Assembly (NCBI GenBank): GCA_023418475.1
Contig: JAEZZO010000072.1
Span: 155,716-219,715 of the forward strand
Length of the DNA: 64,000 nt
From: Bacillota bacterium
GTDB lineage: Bacteria; Bacillota; Clostridia; Lachnospirales; Lachnospiraceae
Direction: 5' to 3'
In this document: piece by piece, positions 7,477-15,358 of the stretch
How positions within the stretch are numbered: position 1 is the stretch's first letter
Layout: each line of letters starts with the position of its first letter
The notes under the pieces: model-generated
Seen by the model: only the letters and a program-made list of their open reading frames with translations
The model's database searches: none
Told to the model about the DNA's origin: nothing
Position numbers and translations under genes: made by a program

Positions 7477-8199
7477 ATGAAGAAGAAATATTTTAGCGTC
7501 ATATTTTTAGTGCTGGTTCTTTTGGCAGTCACCTTAACCTCCGATAAATCAATTAAGGTAATGAAGCGAATGCTTTTTACAAACAACTCGAACAAAGACA
7601 GGATTGTGCTGGCGATTGACCCCGGACATGGAGGCAGAGATCCGGGAAAGATAGGAGTTACTAAAACACTTGAAAAGGATATAAACCTTAGTATTGCACT
7701 AAAATTAAAAAGTCTGCTGGAGTTAAATGATATTGATGTTATTATGACACGGGAAGACGATGCAGGCTTGTATTCAGAAACGGATACCTATAAAAAAAGA
7801 GCAGATCTGGATAACAGGGTGAATATTATTCATGATAATAAAGCGGATTTAGCCATTAGTATTCATCAGAATAGCTTTAGTGATCCTAATGTTAAGGGAG
7901 CACAGGTATTCTATTATACAAAGTCAGCACAGGGAAAACAGCTGGCTGAAATTATTCAGGCACAGCTGGTTGAGACGATAGCCGATGGCAATCATCGTAA
8001 GGCAAAAGCAAATGATAGCTATTATATGCTGAGAAAGACGCAATGTCCATTGGTTATTGTGGAGTGTGGATATTTGTCTAATTATAAAGAATCTGAACTC
8101 CTGTTGCAGCAGGACTATCAGGAGAAAATGGCCTGGAGTATACACCTGGCAATCATGCGATACATCAATGAAGGTGGTTTGGTTACGAATTCACAGTAA
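7477..8199 (+). CDS. cwlD: N-acetylmuramoyl-L-alanine amidase, CwlD-like (Amidase_3)
   Basis: A 240-residue zinc amidase that cuts the bond between MurNAc and L-alanine. A signal anchor covers residues 5-22. The Amidase_3 zinc ligands are visible: His51 (DPGHGG), Glu66 (LEKDIN) and His130 (SIHQNSF). The catalytic Glu196 lies in VIVECGYLSN. Size and one-domain layout fit CwlD, which acts with PdaA to make cortex muramic lactam during sporulation. That role is inference, since pdaA is not adjacent and general autolysins share the domain. An in-frame TTG at 7459 adds six residues; the ATG at 7477 is preferred, with GGAAG 11 bases upstream. Confidence 0.85.
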   Translation: MKKKYFSVIFLVLVLLAVTLTSDKSIKVMKRMLFTNNSNKDRIVLAIDPGHGGRDPGKIGVTKTLEKDINLSIALKLKSLLELNDIDVIMTREDDAGLYSETDTYKKRADLDNRVNIIHDNKADLAISIHQNSFSDPNVKGAQVFYYTKSAQGKQLAEIIQAQLVETIADGNHRKAKANDSYYMLRKTQCPLVIVECGYLSNYKESELLLQQDYQEKMAWSIHLAIMRYINEGGLVTNSQ

Positions 8200-8213
8200 A
8201 TTCCCACTAAAAA

Positions 8214-8242
8214 TTGATTTTATTTCTGCTTGGTGCTATAAT
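8214..8242 (+). promoter_or_regulatory. Sigma-A promoter of tsaC-ywlE-rpiB
   Basis: TTGATT (8214-8219), a 17-base spacer, then TATAAT (8237-8242) with an extended TGC just before it. With translation from 8434 this leaves a leader of about 185 bases. Confidence 0.75.
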
Positions 8243-8433
8243 AAATGTTATGGCTTAAGATCATGCCGCAAAGATGAACGAGTATAATGAATAGGCAGAT
8301 GTTTCATACAGAATGCTTTCTCTTATGTTGTGCTTTCATATGCATAACCTTAGATTGGAAAAGCATGCATGTGTGGGACTCTCAATGTGAAATAAGGCAG
8401 ATCTATGAAACAAGAGCAGAAACAGAGGAAAAC

Positions 8434-9489
8434 ATGAACACAAAGATTATAAAATTAAATACAGAATGCATACAGGAAGAGTATCTCGAGGAAGCCCGGC
8501 AGATACTGCGTGGTGGCGGATTAGTGGCATTTCCTACAGAAACTGTTTACGGGCTGGGAGCAAATGCACTGGATGAAACTGCGTCTAAGAAAATTTATGA
8601 AGCTAAGGGGCGGCCATCCGATAATCCTCTGATTGTTCATATTTCTAACATGGAGGATATCAAAGAACTTGCAAGGGATATACCGGATCAGGCATATAAG
8701 CTGGCACAAGTATTCTGGCCAGGGCCGCTTACTATTATTCTTAAGAAAAAGGAATGTGTTCCTTCCCAGACTACCGGTGGTTTGGATACAGTGGCGATCC
8801 GTCTTCCGGCCAATCAGATAGCAAGAAGTTTAATTGCAAAGTCAGGTATTTTTATAGCTGCACCCAGTGCTAACCTGTCAGGAAAACCAAGTCCGACTTT
8901 GGCAAAGCATGTAATTAAGGATATGAGCGGTAAGATTGATATGATTATTGATGGAGGAATGGCTACTCTCGGCCTGGAATCAACGATTGTCGATCTCACA
9001 AGTGAAAGTCCAATGATATTACGTCCCGGTTGCATTACAAAGCAAATGCTTGGCAATGTCATCGACAATATCGAATATGATCCGGTTATTCTTAGTAAAA
9101 ATCCAGATAAAAATCTAATCCCCAAGGCCCCCGGTATGAAATACCGCCATTATGCTCCGGAAGGAAGCTTAACAATCTTTGAGGGAGAAACAGGAAATGT
9201 GATTGATGCAATTAACCGTAAAGCCGGAGAAAGCAGGGCAAACGGTTATAGTGTAGGAATTATTGCAACCGAAGAAACGAAGAATCGCTACCAAAGCGGT
9301 ATCGTGAAGACGATAGGGAGCAGAAAAGATGAAACATCTATAGCGGCGGGTCTTTATGCCGTATTACGAGAATTTGATGAACTGCACACACAATATATTT
9401 TTAGTGAAAGCTTTGCTGAAAACAGTCTGGGACAAGCGATTATGAACCGTCTCTTAAAAGCTGCCGGATATCAGATCATGAAGGTATAA
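8434..9489 (+). CDS. tsaC: L-threonylcarbamoyladenylate synthase (TsaC/Sua5 type)
   Basis: Makes threonylcarbamoyl-AMP from threonine, bicarbonate and ATP for t6A modification at position 37 of ANN-decoding tRNAs. Residues 13-195 are the YrdC domain, with FPTETVYGLG and KGRPSDNPL (58-66). The C-terminal Sua5 domain follows, making 351 residues, the long Sua5 form. The open frame extends back to an ATG at 8287, adding 49 residues with a hydrophobic stretch. GAGG at 8425-8428 and the family's usual N-terminus favour 8434. The order tsaC-ywlE-rpiB matches ywlC-ywlE-ywlF in Bacillus subtilis. Confidence 0.93.
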   Translation: MNTKIIKLNTECIQEEYLEEARQILRGGGLVAFPTETVYGLGANALDETASKKIYEAKGRPSDNPLIVHISNMEDIKELARDIPDQAYKLAQVFWPGPLTIILKKKECVPSQTTGGLDTVAIRLPANQIARSLIAKSGIFIAAPSANLSGKPSPTLAKHVIKDMSGKIDMIIDGGMATLGLESTIVDLTSESPMILRPGCITKQMLGNVIDNIEYDPVILSKNPDKNLIPKAPGMKYRHYAPEGSLTIFEGETGNVIDAINRKAGESRANGYSVGIIATEETKNRYQSGIVKTIGSRKDETSIAAGLYAVLREFDELHTQYIFSESFAENSLGQAIMNRLLKAAGYQIMKV

Positions 9490-9647
9490 AAAGGAAATAC
9501 TCCTGTTTAGAAAACATTATAACGCACTTTTAGACTTTGACTTTACGTATAAATAGGGAAAAGGAAATAAGATTTGTTTGATCAATCCACGATGTAATAA
9601 TTGTGCCGGTTCCTAAATATGCGGGGTATCGACAGAATGGAGATGTT

Positions 9648-10097
9648 ATGGGAAAATATCAGAAGCTTATATTTGTATGTACCGGAAATACCTGCAGAAG
9701 TCCAATGGCGGAAGCAATCTTTAAAAATCTTGAAAAAATAGGTGATATGAAAATAATTTCAAGAGGTTTGGTTGTATTATTTCCTGAACCGATCAATCCT
9801 AAGGCAGAAGTTGTTTTGAAAAAGCATGATTTAGAACTTGTAAATCATGTATCAAAAGGATTAAAAGAAGTAGATTTTGAAGAAAATACGATAATACTTA
9901 CAATGACTTCCGGACAGAAAAGGAAAGTTGCGGAACTTTTTCCGGATGCGGAGTATGTATATACAATCAAGGAATTTGCAGGCGAAATAGGAGATGTGGT
10001 AGATCCTTACGGAGGGACCTTAGTAGACTATGAGGAATGCTATATTGAACTGGGACGTTTGGTGAAAAAGACATTATACAAACTAAATGATGAATAG
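9648..10097 (+). CDS. ywlE: Low-molecular-weight phosphatase, probable protein-arginine phosphatase YwlE
   Basis: A 149-residue LMW-PTP fold enzyme. The P-loop is CTGNTCRS, with nucleophile Cys11 and Arg17; the general acid is Asp119 in DPYGG. A Thr (residue 15) occupies the loop position where tyrosine phosphatases have Ile or Leu. In YwlE of Bacillus this Thr confers phosphoarginine specificity, so I predict an arginine phosphatase opposing an McsB-type kinase. The start at 9648 is supported by GGAG at 9639-9642; an upstream GTG (9603) has no good site. rpiB follows after 14 bases. Confidence 0.87.
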   Translation: MGKYQKLIFVCTGNTCRSPMAEAIFKNLEKIGDMKIISRGLVVLFPEPINPKAEVVLKKHDLELVNHVSKGLKEVDFEENTIILTMTSGQKRKVAELFPDAEYVYTIKEFAGEIGDVVDPYGGTLVDYEECYIELGRLVKKTLYKLNDE

Positions 10098-10111
10098 TAG
10101 GAGGCTTTCAT

Positions 10112-10543
10112 ATGATAGCGATTGGCAATGATCATACCGGATATGCATTGAAAAAGGCAATTACGGAGTATTTAGATTCGAATGAAATTGAATATAAGGA
10201 TTTTGGATGTGGAGATGTGACCTCCAGCAATTATCCGGATTATGCAAAGGCTGTTGGTAAAGCAATACAGAATAAAGAATGTGAAAAAGGCATCTTGATT
10301 TGCGGTACCGGTATCGGGATTTCAATTGCTGCAAACAAAATGAAGGGTATCCGTGCTGCTTTGTGCCATGATTGTTTCAGCGCAGAAGCAACGAGACTGC
10401 ATAACGACGCAAACATCCTTGCGATGGGGGCAAGAGTAATAGGTGTCGGGCATGCACTGAAAATAGTTGAAACCTTCTTAAATACATCTTTTTCTGGTGA
10501 AGAGAGACACATCAAAAGAATTAATATGCTTGAGGAGGACTAA
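10112..10543 (+). CDS. rpiB: Ribose-5-phosphate isomerase B
   Basis: Interconverts ribose 5-phosphate and ribulose 5-phosphate in the pentose phosphate pathway. It has 143 residues, the standard RpiB length. Family features are GNDHTGY at the N-terminus (Asp7, His8), the catalytic Cys64 in ICGTGIGISIAANK, and His97 in TRLHNDANIL. AGGAGG lies just upstream. It is the last gene of the tsaC-ywlE-rpiB set. Its final four bases overlap the end of the convergent DUF402 gene, so the two messages overlap tail to tail with no room for a separate terminator. Confidence 0.94.
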   Translation: MIAIGNDHTGYALKKAITEYLDSNEIEYKDFGCGDVTSSNYPDYAKAVGKAIQNKECEKGILICGTGIGISIAANKMKGIRAALCHDCFSAEATRLHNDANILAMGARVIGVGHALKIVETFLNTSFSGEERHIKRINMLEED

Positions 10544-11022
10544 TTAAGCTCAGCTTGATTGACCGGAGCTTTTAATGTATCAAAATGACCTTCATATATT
10601 ATTTTCAGCAGGGAATTAAGAGTACGCAGAGCATGTGCAGCTTCTGCCTGTGAGATAAGTTTCTGCTCGAGAGCATCACATAGCTCATCAATATCCAGAA
10701 TACGTACCGAACCGTCTTCATAGATAATTACGTCAATTAACAGATCTTCTATGAGGACGGTATTTTTGTCTTCATCTATCTTAGACTGAATAATATCACA
10801 ATACCAATAAACTATGTGATTATGTTTGTCATATATTTTGCTTACCTTAAATCCCTTATCCAAAAAGAAAGCCGAAATACCTCTTGCAATATCTTTGCGT
10901 GGGTGTAATGTTACCCATTTCGTAATAATCAGATCCTTCTCTGATACTACGATAAGGTCATCCTTCAGATGAACTAATTCATTCGGAATAAAACGTCTCC
11001 GATAGAGAGAGGGTAGATTCAT
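10540..11022 (-). CDS. DUF402 domain protein
   Basis: A 160-residue DUF402 protein. The conserved features are an aromatic/basic N-terminal half with KWVTLHPRKD, VYWYCDI in the middle, and the acidic EDLLIDVIIYEDGSVRILDIDEL stretch (given here only as a motif position, about residues 93-115), whose Asp residues bind metal in characterised relatives. Family members include nucleoside tri/diphosphate phosphatases and the FAU-1/RNase AM group; which activity applies here is unknown. AAGGAGG precedes the ATG. It overlaps rpiB by 4 bases at its 3' end. Confidence 0.8.
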   Translation of the reverse strand: MNLPSLYRRRFIPNELVHLKDDLIVVSEKDLIITKWVTLHPRKDIARGISAFFLDKGFKVSKIYDKHNHIVYWYCDIIQSKIDEDKNTVLIEDLLIDVIIYEDGSVRILDIDELCDALEQKLISQAEAAHALRTLNSLLKIIYEGHFDTLKAPVNQAELN

Positions 11023-11426
11023 AAAAAACCTCCTTGTTTAATTGAACAGGAACCGAAACTGATCAATATATTCTATGTTCTGCTGCAATATTTCCTGCAG
11101 ACTGCTGTGTATGGTATGTTATTATATTGAATTTAGAAGGGAATTATTAATATATGATTTGAGTACTGAAGGTATGGTATCAGCATTCAAATCATATATA
11201 GGCAATTCAGATAAATTTATATTATTATATCATGAAAAAATAATAAGGTATAGTAAAATAATTCGACTTGATGATTCTTTTGAACAGTAACACGATTGCA
11301 AGGTCTAAGACAAAATCCGGCTTACTGCACTTGTATCATTGTATAAACTTCCTGATTATGGATAAACTAACAGTTAAGTTAGAAATTGCCAATTAAGCGG
11401 GTTATACAGCAGAATGGAAGGTTTTT
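11023..11426. other. Intergenic region with an AT-rich hairpin
   Basis: About 400 bases with no convincing gene. A 71-codon open frame (11075-11290) lacks family features and contains the hairpin at 11150-11199, so I do not call it. The remainder is AT-rich leader for the divergent DUF402 and YwmB-like genes; no clear promoter was found. Confidence 0.5.
11150..11199. repeat. Long inverted repeat (hairpin)
   Basis: A perfect 13-base inverted repeat, ATATATGATTTGA (11150-11162) and TCAAATCATATAT (11187-11199), with further inner pairing CTGA/TCAG. There is no T-tract, so it is not a standard terminator. It could be a structured leader or protein site. Confidence 0.6.
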
Positions 11427-12239
11427 ATGAAGAATAGATATTGGAATGAGTTGCCGGGTCGATTGAAACATACGCTTACCCTTAGCCGTACAAAAGTTGC
11501 ATTATATGCTGCAGCTGTATTATGGACAGCGGTTATAACACAGCTGATAATAAATCGAATGTTTCAGGAAGATATTCAGATAACAGAAGCATTTGTAAAA
11601 TCAGATACAGAGGATATGCAGAGCAGTCTTGAGATAGCAGCTGAATATAAAGGAGATTTTCTAAGTGAGGATGCTAAAAAGAATATCATCTATGATCTAG
11701 CAGATGCAATCGGCTTAGTAATAGATGATGATGTCACAATCCGGGAAGATAAAACCAGAAGTGAGTGCAGTTATTTCAAGCAGGCAAAGAAGGCATCGAC
11801 AGAGCTTAAAGTGGTAAGCGTTGAGCAGAAGGAAAATACATCATCCACGGTAAAAAATTATATTATTGTAAGATTGAATGTAAAAGAAGGAATACAAAGT
11901 ATAGATAAATTTAAAGTATTACTGGAAAAATCACTGAGTGATATAGGTGTTAAAAATCAACAGGTTACAATGAAATATGAAGGCAGCAGAAATGGCAATC
12001 TTACGAAGGCAAAAAAACAAGAAATAGCAAGAACACTGGTGAAGGACCTTCAGGGAGAGGTTGCATTGGAATACGATGAAGGTGATTTATATACAGTTTA
12101 TGCTTATACCGGTATGCTGAAGGAGTATGTTCAGTCAATGGGAAATAAAATAAATATACAAATAGCAATAACTTATAATGAATTAACGAATACAACAAAA
12201 ATAACACTTGCCACACCAATGCTGAATGACAGCTGGTAA
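11427..12239 (+). CDS. YwmB-like TATA-box-binding-fold protein (DUF1779)
   Basis: A 270-residue protein with one membrane anchor (about residues 24-43) and an extracytoplasmic domain. Length, architecture, and a C-terminal half of paired alpha/beta units (YAYTGMLKEYVQSMGNKINIQIAITYNE region) fit the YwmB family, often found in spore formers near spoIID/murA. Function is unknown. GGAAGG before the ATG is a good ribosome site. It converges on the repeat protein gene and shares the hairpin at 12252-12294 with it. Family assignment is moderately sure. Confidence 0.65.
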   Translation: MKNRYWNELPGRLKHTLTLSRTKVALYAAAVLWTAVITQLIINRMFQEDIQITEAFVKSDTEDMQSSLEIAAEYKGDFLSEDAKKNIIYDLADAIGLVIDDDVTIREDKTRSECSYFKQAKKASTELKVVSVEQKENTSSTVKNYIIVRLNVKEGIQSIDKFKVLLEKSLSDIGVKNQQVTMKYEGSRNGNLTKAKKQEIARTLVKDLQGEVALEYDEGDLYTVYAYTGMLKEYVQSMGNKINIQIAITYNELTNTTKITLATPMLNDSW

Positions 12240-12251
12240 GACAATCTGAGA

Positions 12252-12294
12252 ACAGGGGAGTATAAACCGCTTCATTCGGTTAATACTCCCCTGT
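12252..12294. terminator. Shared hairpin between convergent genes
   Basis: ACAGGGGAGTAT (12252-12263) pairs perfectly with ATACTCCCCTGT (12283-12294), with an inner AACCG/CGGTT extension. There is no strong T-tract on either side. It is very probably a bidirectional transcript end, though it may act as an RNA-stabilising stem. Confidence 0.65.
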
Positions 12295-12321
12295 AAAATA
12301 CTTAGTTGTTCCTGGTTGCTG

Positions 12322-13869
12322 TCAGAACCAGCGTCTTTTACCGCGGTAGCGTCTTCTGCGGTTAAACATTTCATTTAATAATAAAATGGATACTAAATCG
12401 TGCAGATAATTATTTTGCTGTCTTGTCGGATAGAAATAGAGGCTGTTTGCTTCAACCTGTGGTTCTTCATCGAGATCTTTCATTTTTTCATAAATCCGGT
12501 CAATAATTCGCTCAAGATATACTTTATCAGGATATTCATCAAACATCACACTTCCGTCGTATTCCATCTGGTCGCACTCATTGTTTATCTCAGACTGAAT
12601 GGTTTTTGCGGTACCGGGATAAAGCTGTTTCATATATTCGATATCTCTGTCCAGTTCGGAACTGTTATCATAACCATATAACGGGAATAATGGAATTCCC
12701 ATTGGAGCGGTATACTGATTTTGATTAGGCAGATACATATTGGGAATACCCTGATAAGCGGGATAATTCATATTGGGCATTTCATTTGGCATAGCAGGAT
12801 AATTATAGTAAGGAAAAATCATCTGTTGTGTATCAGAAGTCATGCCAGGAGTCATACCGGGCTGCATAGGAGCAGAGGGCTGCATGCCAGGAGTCATACC
12901 GGGCTGCATAGGAACAGAGGGCTGCATGCCGGGAGTCATACCGGGTTGTATAGGAACAGCGGGCTGCATGCCAGAAGTCATACCAGGCTGCATATTCGTA
13001 TTCATGTAGGACGGAAAATTATAATGCTGGTCAAAAGGAGATGCCTGTGCTGGCTGAGGCTCATAAACAAAAGGTAATTCCTGGCTGGTGGCTCCGGGCA
13101 TTGCTTGATTTGTTTCTGCAGGGATGCCGGGAGTACTGCTTCTTGGGGTTGTTATAGAACCAGGGTTGAAAGGGACAGAAGCAGGGTTATGAGGAGGGAC
13201 TGTCATAGGAGAAGGCGTTCCGGTTCTGGAGGGTATGGTACCTGTACCAGGAGTAGAAGGAGCGGCGCTTCCGGAAGGAGGTGTGCTTAGGCCAGGGATA
13301 AGGGTTGGTGTAACAGGAGGTGTAGTGGTTTTGGCAGGAGAAGTTCCTGTAGCTGTGCCCGGTGTAACAGGAGGTGTAGTGGTTCTGGCAGGAGAAGTGC
13401 CGGTACCCGTGCTCGGTGTAACAGGAGGCGTAGTGGTTCTGGCAGGTGAATTACCCATACCCGGGGTGGTGCCTGTGCCAGGCGTCATGTAAGTAGTAGG
13501 TGAACCTGTTCTCGAGGGAACAGTACCGGTACCTGGAGTGAAAATAGAGGTAGAAGGAGTAGTGCCGGTACCGGAACCCGGAATGAAACCAGGTATAGAA
13601 GGAGCAGTACCGCTACCGGAACCCGGAATGAAACCAGGAGCAGAAGGTGTATTACCGGAGCCTGGTGTGGCAGGCATTGTACTGGCAGAAGGCGTGTTTT
13701 GAGAATGGTTTGGCGCGGAAGGATTAGCAGGGCTATTTGCTGGCTGCTGCCCCGCAGTACCAGGCTGCGACGTATTAACCGGCGGCATCATACTCTGTGT
13801 ATTAACATTATAATTCGGCACTCTATAATTTCTTCCAGTGCCGTAACTTTTGCCAATTGTAAATGACAT
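12322..13869 (-). CDS. Pro/Thr/Gly-rich tandem-repeat protein with conserved C-terminal domain
   Basis: A 515-residue protein of unknown function. Residues about 25-270 are low complexity with repeats such as TTTPPVTPGTGTSPAR and GFIPGSGTGT. Residues about 290-350 carry 14-residue units like MQPGMTPGMQPSVP. The C-terminal 115 residues form a non-repetitive domain (ELDRDIEYMKQLYPGTAKTI, then IIDRIYEKM) ending in the basic tail NRRRRYRGKRRWF. No signal peptide or membrane segment is visible. AGGAG lies upstream of this ATG; an earlier TTG at 13917 has no site. The layout resembles spore-surface or exosporium-type proteins, but that is a guess. Confidence 0.75.
   Translation of the reverse strand: MSFTIGKSYGTGRNYRVPNYNVNTQSMMPPVNTSQPGTAGQQPANSPANPSAPNHSQNTPSASTMPATPGSGNTPSAPGFIPGSGSGTAPSIPGFIPGSGTGTTPSTSIFTPGTGTVPSRTGSPTTYMTPGTGTTPGMGNSPARTTTPPVTPSTGTGTSPARTTTPPVTPGTATGTSPAKTTTPPVTPTLIPGLSTPPSGSAAPSTPGTGTIPSRTGTPSPMTVPPHNPASVPFNPGSITTPRSSTPGIPAETNQAMPGATSQELPFVYEPQPAQASPFDQHYNFPSYMNTNMQPGMTSGMQPAVPIQPGMTPGMQPSVPMQPGMTPGMQPSAPMQPGMTPGMTSDTQQMIFPYYNYPAMPNEMPNMNYPAYQGIPNMYLPNQNQYTAPMGIPLFPLYGYDNSSELDRDIEYMKQLYPGTAKTIQSEINNECDQMEYDGSVMFDEYPDKVYLERIIDRIYEKMKDLDEEPQVEANSLYFYPTRQQNNYLHDLVSILLLNEMFNRRRRYRGKRRWF
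12835..12990 (-). repeat. 42-bp tandem repeats inside the repeat protein
   Basis: About three and a half units of 42 bp encode the 14-residue block MQPGMTPGMQPSVP and variants. The near-identical DNA makes this stretch prone to copy-number change by slippage or recombination. Confidence 0.8.
13300..13455 (-). repeat. 48-bp tandem repeats inside the repeat protein
   Basis: Three units of about 48 bp encode the 16-residue block with TTTPPVTP and GTSPAR. Sequence identity between units is high at DNA level, so recent expansion is likely. Confidence 0.8.
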
Positions 13870-14058
13870 ATAAGTACTCCTAAGCTTTTTATAATTAATA
13901 TATGCATTGTTTAACAAAATGTGAAATCTGTCAGATATAATCTTAAGATAAAATTTATAATAATTAGGTTGTACTATCTGTCAAAAGACATTAAAATAGA
14001 AAAGAGCAAAGGTGAAACCTATTATTTCCCAAGGGTTTCGGTAAAATATAATGATTGG

Positions 14059-15279
14059 ATGAAGAAAATGGATCAAGTAATCAGGAAAACATTTGAAGAG
14101 TCTGTTAATAAGGAATTAATCAGTGTTACTATCAGTAACTCTTCCGATCGAGAGAAAGCGGCAAAGATAAAAGTCAGACCTGTTATGCTTAAAGGTAAAT
14201 TATATTATCAGGTATCTGAATTTATAAATAATAAAGTATATCATAACAATTATATAGGAGAGGAGCTTTTGGATAAGCTCCCAGGCTGGTTTGAGGGGTT
14301 GTTTCATCAGGCTGAAATAGAAACGGCAAACCAAAGGATAACTATTTTGATCAGCAAAAAAGGAAAAGTTACAGTAATTCGCAAACCACTTGCACAAAAT
14401 CCGGTAAACTGCCAAAAAGCAGGCACCTTACGAGATTCTGAAGAAGAGCAGGCTTTACAGCTGTCGCATAATAAACCCAAAAAATATATATTGAAGGAAA
14501 TGATACCTCTTCCGTTTTTAATTGACCTTGGAGTAATGACGAAGGATGGTCTTGTAATAAAGGCGAAATCAGATAAATTTAAGCAGATTAACAGATTTTT
14601 AGAATATATTGAAGATGTGTTGCCTGACCTTAATCAGGACAGGGAGATTACCATACTTGATTTTGGTTGTGGCAAATCCTACCTTACCTTTGCAATGTAT
14701 TATTATTTGAAAATTTTAAAAGGATACCAGATTACTATAATAGGCCTGGATTTAAAGGCAGATGTAATCGAAAACTGTAATAAATTGAGCGAAAAATATG
14801 GCTATGAGAAACTGCATTTTCTAGTGGGAGATATTGCTTCTTACCAGAGCAGCGGCACAGTGGATATGGTCGTAACTTTACATGCCTGTGATACGGCAAC
14901 AGATTATGCACTTTTTAAAGCGGTATCCTGGAATGCGAAGGTAATTCTGTCAGTTCCCTGTTGTCAGCATGAATTAAACAGGCAGCTGCGGTGCAATACC
15001 TTAAATCCTGTGTTAAAATATGGTATAGTTAAGGAGCGTATGGCCGCTTTAATAACAGATGCTTTAAGAGCAGAGCTTCTGGAAACCAGGGGTTATCGGG
15101 TTCAGCTATTAGAATTTATTGATATGGAGCATACACCGAAGAACATTTTAATACGAGCTGTTAAGAAAAAGGATGTTGTGCAAACGGTGGACAGTAATGC
15201 GAATGAATTGACAAATTGCATGGATTTTCTTGGAGTAACACCATGCCTTAGGAAATTATTGGAAGAAAAAGTGGATTAA
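14059..15279 (+). CDS. Class I SAM-dependent methyltransferase, METTL25-like (Methyltransf_32)
   Basis: A protein of about 406 residues. Residues 1-150 are an unassigned N-terminal domain. Residues 195-330 hold the Rossmann methyltransferase domain with SAM motif I, ILDFGCGKSYLTFAMYYYL (about 199-217), and the PCCQHELNRQL element typical of the METTL25/TRM13-like Methyltransf_32 family. Bacterial substrates are not established; RNA is the likely type. The start is uncertain: the frame is open from a GTG at 13921, and ATGs at 14059 and 14068 are more likely, although neither has a strong ribosome site. It diverges from the repeat protein gene. Confidence 0.75.
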   Translation: MKKMDQVIRKTFEESVNKELISVTISNSSDREKAAKIKVRPVMLKGKLYYQVSEFINNKVYHNNYIGEELLDKLPGWFEGLFHQAEIETANQRITILISKKGKVTVIRKPLAQNPVNCQKAGTLRDSEEEQALQLSHNKPKKYILKEMIPLPFLIDLGVMTKDGLVIKAKSDKFKQINRFLEYIEDVLPDLNQDREITILDFGCGKSYLTFAMYYYLKILKGYQITIIGLDLKADVIENCNKLSEKYGYEKLHFLVGDIASYQSSGTVDMVVTLHACDTATDYALFKAVSWNAKVILSVPCCQHELNRQLRCNTLNPVLKYGIVKERMAALITDALRAELLETRGYRVQLLEFIDMEHTPKNILIRAVKKKDVVQTVDSNANELTNCMDFLGVTPCLRKLLEEKVD

Positions 15280-15358
15280 GTATTTCTTACTGCTTTATCA
15301 TTTTTAGGTTAAATCCAGTTATGAATAGCTGCATCATAGATGCAGGATGGAGATTTAT

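Noticed and set aside
8287..8433. 49-residue N-terminal extension of TsaC
   Set aside because: Open and in frame, but no ribosome site, and the family starts where the ATG at 8434, with GAGG, begins.
11075..11290. 71-codon plus-strand open frame
   Set aside because: No ribosome site, no family-like sequence, and it runs through the 11150-11199 inverted repeat. Probably chance.
12835..13455. Repeats as a CRISPR array
   Set aside because: Units are contiguous and in frame within a coding sequence, with no unique spacers.
12721..13492. Plus-strand frames opposite the repeat protein
   Set aside because: They translate the antisense of the Pro/Thr/Gly repeats. No ribosome sites, and the minus-strand gene has a good start and C-terminal domain.
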